Part shown: positions 58,699-64,000 of the stretch, piece by piece | Position numbering within the stretch: position 1 is the stretch's first letter | Layout: every line of letters begins with the position of its first letter | Source of the DNA: Melieria omissa | Lineage: Eukaryota; Arthropoda; Insecta; Diptera; Ulidiidae | NCBI GenBank assembly: GCA_963971225.1 | Contig: OZ020267.1 | Coordinates: forward strand, 31,107,298-31,171,297 | Direction of reading: 5' to 3' | DNA length: 64,000 nt | Notes under the pieces: generated by a model | The model's input: only the letters and a program-made list of their open reading frames with translations | What the model was told of the DNA's origin: nothing | Databases searched by the model: none | Program-made: the position numbers and the translations under genes

Positions 58699-59326
58699 AC
58701 TACGGTTTCCGTGACGCCGCCATTTGAGGGTGTCTTTAGATAAATCGACCAAAAATAAGTCGAAAATTCCGAATAAAATTTTTCGATATCTCACTTCGTT
58801 TTCGAGATATCGAGGTTCAAAGTTTAAAATTGCGCTCAAAGTTTAAAATTCGCGCCTTTTTTTCGCAATCCCAGAGGTGCATACAGTTTTCCCGAAAGCC
58901 ATAGTTTTCTTGGCAATACGTTTTTTTTTTTTAAATAACCCCCATGGGAGTCACCACCACATCAGGCAACAGTCAGGTGTGCACAATATGGCAATATAAA
59001 AACTTTGAACCTCGATATCTCGAAAACGAAGCGAGATATCGAAAAATTTTATTCGACATTTTCGATTTATTTCCCTTCGACTCTTTCCCTTCCTTGGAAA
59101 GAGTCGCGGAACAAAAAAGCAGCGACTTACTTAGATTTGCCAAAACGTTTTTGGAAAACTACATACAGGTCTGAAGCTCCAGAACCTTTCTGGCATCACT
59201 ATGGACCAACATGGTCTATGTGAGACCCCCCCGAGGGTCAGCCAGCCTAACCTACCTACCTTCGATTTATTTTCGGTCAATCTATCTAAAAACATCATCA
59301 AATGGTGGCGCCACGGAAACCGTAGT
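58699..59326. mobile_element. Inverted-repeat element split by a retroposed insert
   Basis: The ends share ACTACGGTTTCCGTG and, a few bases in, a CGCC-CATTTGA block; long inner arms hold GATATCTCACTTCGTTTTCG and its complement. The right arm is interrupted by a 188-bp insert (59073-59260). Confidence 0.8.
59073..59260. repeat. Short retroposon-like insert with 12-bp target duplication
   Basis: TTCGATTTATTT occurs at 59061-59072 and 59261-59272 and brackets a 188-bp segment ending in CCTAACCTACCTACC. Variable-length target duplications like this suggest insertion by a LINE machinery. The segment's source is unknown. Confidence 0.65.
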
Positions 59327-59410
59327 ATCCCCTTAAAAACTAATGAGATAGCTTTCTAACGCGATATTAAACGTTACAATCATTGAAATAGAAGAGAAGG
59401 TACAATAGTA

Positions 59411-59804
59411 GAGTTCACTCTTTATAGCATTTTAGGTGTAAAGTTCCTATTGTTGCAATCTGTTGCTACAACTTCTTTCGAAAACATTGCGAAAATTCAA
59501 CAATTTTGTGGTAAAAAGCAATAACCGCTCAAGTCGACTTAAGAAGAAATTGAGTTATGGATGCCACCATGTTTCCTTAAGTGTGGTCTACGTTTGTGTA
59601 AAATCGGGGAGTTTGTAACTTTAAAATACAAAAAGTTATTAATAAAAACCTATTCGCATTACAACTCGTTATCAAATATGCGCCTAAAACTTTAAAACGA
59701 GTTTGCTCGAAACAGCAAATTTCGACTTAGACGGTTATTGCTTTTGACCACAGAATTGTTACGATGGTAACTTTACACCTAAAATATCATGAAGAGTGAA
59801 CTCC
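59411..59804. repeat. Foldback/palindromic element, copy 2
   Basis: Outer TIRs of about 35 bp share GAGTTCACTCTT and TTTTAGGTGTAAAGTT; inner segments with AGCAATAACCGC are also inverted. The interior matches 28816-29080 in the opposite orientation. Confidence 0.8.
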
Positions 59805-60279
59805 GGTAATGTCTGAATTTCAAGTGGTCAAGGGAGAAACTATGTCTGTGTTATGATGCGGTTTTTGATTTCATTTTGATTACGATCCATTAAAGACTAC
59901 GCAAATTTTCCAAAGACAAAAACTCGAAATTTTAATGCAAGTTTTTCTCGAATAAACAATTTCATAATATTGCGCTACGTGTAAGTTTTGATATCTAACT
60001 ATTTTATAGGCGCCAGGTTCCATGGAGCATAGGAACTGAATTCATAAAAATATGCTAATGCAAATGCTTCCTTTATGCTAACGAAGTATATGTAGACTGA
60101 TAGAGGAGGAAAAATAGAAAGCATGGCAAAAAAGAAAAGCTGAAGTAAAGATTGAAATATCACATTATATAAAGATAGGTTCTTCACAATTTATTTGTGA
60201 GTTTACAAAGAATAAGACTAGGCTTAACAATAGAAAGATCGCAAGCTTTCCATACCTACAAAGACTACATACATACATA

Positions 60280-60479
60280 CTATATCCGCTGATTTATCGA
60301 AAAGTACAAATCGAATGTGGCTGATTTTAATTGTAGAACCCTAATTGTAGAACTAGTTGTAGAACCCGGTAGAAAAATAAAAGTCATCAAAGCAAAAGTT
60401 GATAGAAATACTAAAGAAAATAAAGATATTTAAAAATGAAAAACCCTCAAAATGACCGCAATGGTCTTTCTAGTGTTAA
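60280..60479. mobile_element. Partial inverted copy of the 54354 MITE family
   Basis: It ends in CAATGGTCTTTCTAGTGTTAA with TTAA at 60476-60479 and aligns inverted with the 216-bp element at 54354-54569. The opposite TTAA end is not recognisable. Confidence 0.7.
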
Positions 60480-62041
60480 AGAAAGAAAGTATCGAAATAA
60501 AATACAGTTCTCTCAATTCGGTCATCAAAATAATGCCAAAATGTCTAAAATACTTAAGAAACTCCTTTTAATATGAAATATTTTCCGAATATTCACAGGC
60601 AACATGTCTTCTTAACTCCTTGCGGGTTGTATCCCTTGCAGACGATACACGAAACGTTGACACTTCGATACGCACCGCCAAATACATTGACAGCTAAATA
60701 TATGTAAAATATCCGGCTGCAGGGTATACAAGTGAAATGAAATTAGTTGAAATGTTTTTCTCTGTTATCAATTACTCACTGGTCGTTACAAGCAGCTGAT
60801 GGCCTCGTTTGTGCAATTCATGTTCATTTCATAATCGCATTGGTGTGAGTGAGCATGCAAAGCAGGCATTTTTCAATAAGAGGGAAAAAAATAACAAAAT
60901 AATAACGAAAGCCGTAAACCTACAAATAACCAAAGTGCTGCTATTCCTTTTTCACAAATGTTAATTTGTTAACGAGAAATTTGCGCAAAGATTATTGCAA
61001 ACACATGAAGAGAGAGAGCAACTTTGTGGATTAACGAGCTGTTGCTGTTTTGTGTTATCAGTAGAATTTATATATGTTTGATTTTGATTTAGTTGATTGT
61101 TGCAAAAATATTGCACGACTCATGGAACCAATGACTGAGAGATTTTTATGAGAGAGTGAAAACAATTTATGTTCTTTGCAAACGTTTTTTGTTGTTGTAC
61201 TAAAAACAATGATGTTGCGAATGAATTTTACTTACAAAGCAGGCTTAGTTCGTATCGTTGGATTGTGCCATAATAAAACACTATGCAATTTTGTAACGCA
61301 GTTCACTACTCTAGTCACTTTATTTCGATTTTTTTAAAGTCACTTTACTTTCACTTCCCTTTCTACAGTCATTTTCGTTTTAATTAATTAATTAATTAAT
61401 TTTATTGTTTTCATTCGCCTCAGACTCGCAGCTTGATTTCCGGCTCCCTTTTATACTTGTTTACCCGGAACGCAACTCGTTCTCAAACACTTTAGCATTG
61501 CCTCGAACCATCTCTGCGATAATTTTCGCAAAAACCAATTACCATACTCCCTGAAAGTATGCAATGCTACTGCTGCTAGTTCAATGGGGTCGTGTTGCCT
61601 TTGCTAGGGGCCCCACAGTTGCGCACAGTGAGATCATTGCGATATCATATTAGATAATTCGGAAAAGTAAAATATATAATATTTGTAAATGAAGGATTCT
61701 TTTGCAGAAATATCCTTCAAGGACTGTTTACACCTTTAATTGTGATATCTCTTTCTTTGAAGATGTTTTTGATGCTAATGCAAGTAAGCTGTCGTCAGGT
61801 GTTCAGTAAAACCTTGAACTACTCTACGAAGTACGTATTAAGATTTGTTTCGTTTGTTAAATGGGAATTCCACTCTCTATGAAAACTCTGGTTTTCTGCG
61901 TAAAATAGACTGGAAAGGTCCTACTAATCGAATGTTATACGTTTATACTTTAGGAATCATAGGTGAATACTCAGATTCAACGAGACAACGAGATTCACAA
62001 TACAGTGAAGCCCTATCAAGTACCTACCCTGTTCAATTACC
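60480..62041. other. Intergenic, with one candidate promoter
   Basis: AT-rich; no coding exon is supported. It contains the TATA-box candidate at 61448-61455 and a run of TTAA repeats at 61381-61400. Confidence 0.35.
61448..61455 (-). promoter_or_regulatory. Candidate TATA-box promoter, minus strand
   Basis: TATAAAAG followed by GGAG on the minus strand is close to the best TATA consensus. About 200 bp downstream (towards 61233) lies a GT donor (TTTGTAAGTAAAAT), so the stretch between could be a 5' UTR exon. Downstream coding exons were not found. Confidence 0.3.
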
Positions 62042-62400
62042 CAACATTTGTAGGCCGCACAAGTACTTGAAAAATATTGCATTAATGGTTGGGGAACTTA
62101 AGCGAGTTTTGCTGTACTTACCCGGCCACGAGAGTTCAGCGGATAGTGCGCTGGTCTCTTATACCAGAAGCCCTAAGTTCGATTCCTAGCTCGGCTCGGG
62201 TATAACACTCGTCTACTTCTAACATTTGTGGACCGCTTAAGTACTTCAAAAATTTCGCATTAGTAACTGAAATACTCAAACGAGTTTTGCTGCACATAAC
62301 AGACTTCGATAGTTCAGCGGATAGTGCGCTGGTCGCTCCTACCAGAGGCCCTAGGTTCGATTTCTAGCTCGGACTGGTGAAACATTCGTCTACTGCTATC
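62042..62400 (+). repeat. Tandem duplication of a tRNA-like unit, period ~179 bp
   Basis: Two consecutive units begin AACATTTGT (62042 and 62221). Each holds GCGAGTTTTGCTG-like sequence, an A-box-like GTTCAGCGGATAGTGCGCTG and a B-box-like TTCGATTCCTAGCT or TTCGATTTCTAGCT. The heads match SINE family 2. Confidence 0.8.
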
Positions 62401-62520
62401 GCTATCCACATGAGACAGATGAGAATAACACAAATCGCACAAATGCGATAAACTGTAGGTCCCCCACCCCTCATCCATTTAAAATGTGTGTTGTAATACA
62501 TGTTGAAAAAACAGTGTTGT
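62296..62520 (+). repeat. Family-2 SINE, plus strand
   Basis: The second tRNA-like head continues into a body with AAACTGTAGGTCCCCCACCC and a stretch ending in ACAGTGTTGTTG, matching the minus-strand SINE at 56053-56419. The 3' tail is lost. Confidence 0.8.
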
Positions 62521-63456
62521 TGTGAGTGCTATATTTATACCTCTGCTAGTTGTTGTATTACTTGAGGTTTCCCGTTCAGGGTTTTGAAAAAGTGTTGCGG
62601 CGCATTGCATGCAACACAATGCTTGCTGCGTGCAGCATTACTTAACCTCAATACTGCCCAATATTTATGGTCGAATTGTAATTGTCTTGACTAACTATTT
62701 AATTGCCAGCGAAGGTAGCAACGTACATTTCAGTACTCACAGATAAAATGCGCACTCAGTGCCATCTGCTGACGCGTTCTGTGCGCTTCGTGTGCAGCTT
62801 GACGTCTGTGGAGGATTGTGTGGCCTCAACTTTCACCGTGACCTGAGTTATTTTTAATCTGCTTTAACTTTTGCTTTGAGATTTTCAGATTGCTTATTGA
62901 CGTACTGAATCTTTAACTACTGACGTCATATTTTTGTTACATTAAGACAGAAGTGCGGTGAGGCTGAAGTTTGAAAAAACATTCTTAATTAAAAAAATGG
63001 CTATGTGTGTTAAGGTTTTGAATGAAGATCTGAGGAATAACGTTTTATTGTGGTAAAAATAATGAAAGTGCCACTATTATTAGTTTATATTTATTATATT
63101 TATATTTATTTTTTTATACTTATTTTTTATTTATATGTATTATTAACAAATTTTATTTTAAGTATTTTTTTATTAACAAATTCGATTTTTTTTTACTAAA
63201 ACACTTTTAATTGATATCACACATAAATTAATAATTAAATTTTTTATTGCACTGCAACTATTATAAATATTTTTTATTAATATTTTTTACATTTATATTT
63301 ATTTTGTATTTATATTTCTGTTTTATCTATATTTATTTATATAAACATTTCTTTTACTAACAAATTAGATTTGTTTTTGCTGAAAGACTTTTGAGGAATG
63401 AAAAAGAAGAATTTTGGAATTTTTACGCATCCAATATACGAAATTGTGAATGAAAG
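62521..63456. other. Intergenic, AT-rich
   Basis: TTTAT/ATTTA low-complexity runs dominate 63080-63360. No feature is supported. Confidence 0.4.
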
Positions 63457-64000
63457 TACAGGGGTTTCCAACAAGAGGTGTTATTTTGGTATTCAAAGAA
63501 AAATGCCATTTTTTGAGATAAATGATCGGATGTTTATTTCATAATAAAGAGGAAGGTATGCCGTTAATTATGAAAAACAACATCAGCCAAATGGCCACCA
63601 CGACCACGCTCGCTTACAGGACCATATCCTTTTCATGAAATTTTCCATAACCAAATCGCAAAGTGGCTGCCCTATGTCCTCGATAGCCTCACGAATTCTA
63701 TCTTTGAGGTCTTGAATCGACGCTGCGCTGTTGGCGTACACCTTATCTTTCACGTGGCCCCAAAGGAAGAAGTCCCAAGGCGTTAAATCACAAGATCTCG
63801 GTGGCCAATTGTGATCACCTCTTCCAGAGATAACACCCAGAGGACCCAATCAGCAAAGACACGACGTTGTTGATGATCGGTCGGCTTGAGTTCTTGTGTT
63901 AACTGAACTTTATAAGCCTTAAGAGCCTTAAGTCTTTATGCAAAATACGGTGTAATGACGTTTTTGGAATGCCCAATTCCAAAGAACGACGAGGAATCGA
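63457..64000 (-). pseudogene. mariner-like transposase, C-terminal part, cut by window edge
   Basis: A minus-strand frame at 63849-63583 reads WPPRSCDLTPWDFFLWGHVKD and continues with YANSAASIQDLKDRI and VMENFMKRIWSCKRAWSWWP. This pattern (SxDLTPxDFFLWG near the third catalytic Asp) is typical of the DD41D 'rosa'-type mariner relatives. The frame is interrupted upstream near 63850 and continues in other frames to the right edge, so this copy seems degenerate. A terminus may start at GGGGTTTCCAACAAGAGG near 63463. Confidence 0.75.

Noticed and set aside
62042..62400. Possible CRISPR-like array
   Set aside because: Only two units of 179 bp with diverged repeats; these are SINE-related, and CRISPR arrays are not expected in an animal genome.

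Overview
The window is animal nuclear DNA, almost certainly from a higher fly (Diptera, Cyclorrhapha). The genes are split by short GT-AG introns with consistent phases. They include insect families (a Yellow/major-royal-jelly protein, Paip2, an insect-style SLC17 transporter), and the intergenic DNA is AT-rich and full of fly-type transposons. A transposon-rich fly such as a tephritid fits, but the species cannot be named from this sequence alone.

Layout. 1-2040 (-) is the 5' part of an unrecognised gene that runs off the left edge. 2.9-4.4 kb holds an 8-bp-duplicating MITE and a 369-bp tandem array. 5942-14904 (+) is a six-exon Yellow-family gene; its 7.3-kb first intron holds a piggyBac remnant, two foldback elements, an internally deleted mariner and a piggyBac MITE. 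Convergent with it, 15718-21837 (-) is a nine-exon gene for a 1219-residue PH plus tandem-PDZ protein. One of its introns contains a complete intronless gene on the other strand (18776-20077, +). About 0.8 kb upstream of its start codon sits an intact Ty3/gypsy-type retrotransposon (22615-27903, -) with identical 224-bp LTRs, a 4-bp target duplication and one uninterrupted 1578-residue Gag-Pol frame. 30850-31575 (-) is Paip2. 42066-45758 (-) is a seven-exon SLC17-like transporter with a Helitron-like element in its third intron.

The rest, from about 31.8 to 42 kb and from 46 to 64 kb, is mainly mobile DNA: TTAA-flanked piggyBac-type elements, a pogo-like MITE, two Tc1-type copies, large inverted repeats, two families of tRNA-derived SINE with clear target duplications, and a mariner-like transposase cut by the right edge. 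No real tRNA, rRNA or CRISPR array was found.

The host genes do not form a pathway. Their roles are unrelated: a secreted cuticle/pigment-type protein, a membrane scaffold, a translational repressor and an anion transporter. What unites the region is transposon biology. The less ordinary patterns are a perfect palindrome just inside the ends of TTAA-flanked elements, a hairpin built over a SINE junction, a KLF-like GC motif repeated about every 133 bp inside an intron, and the nested gene.
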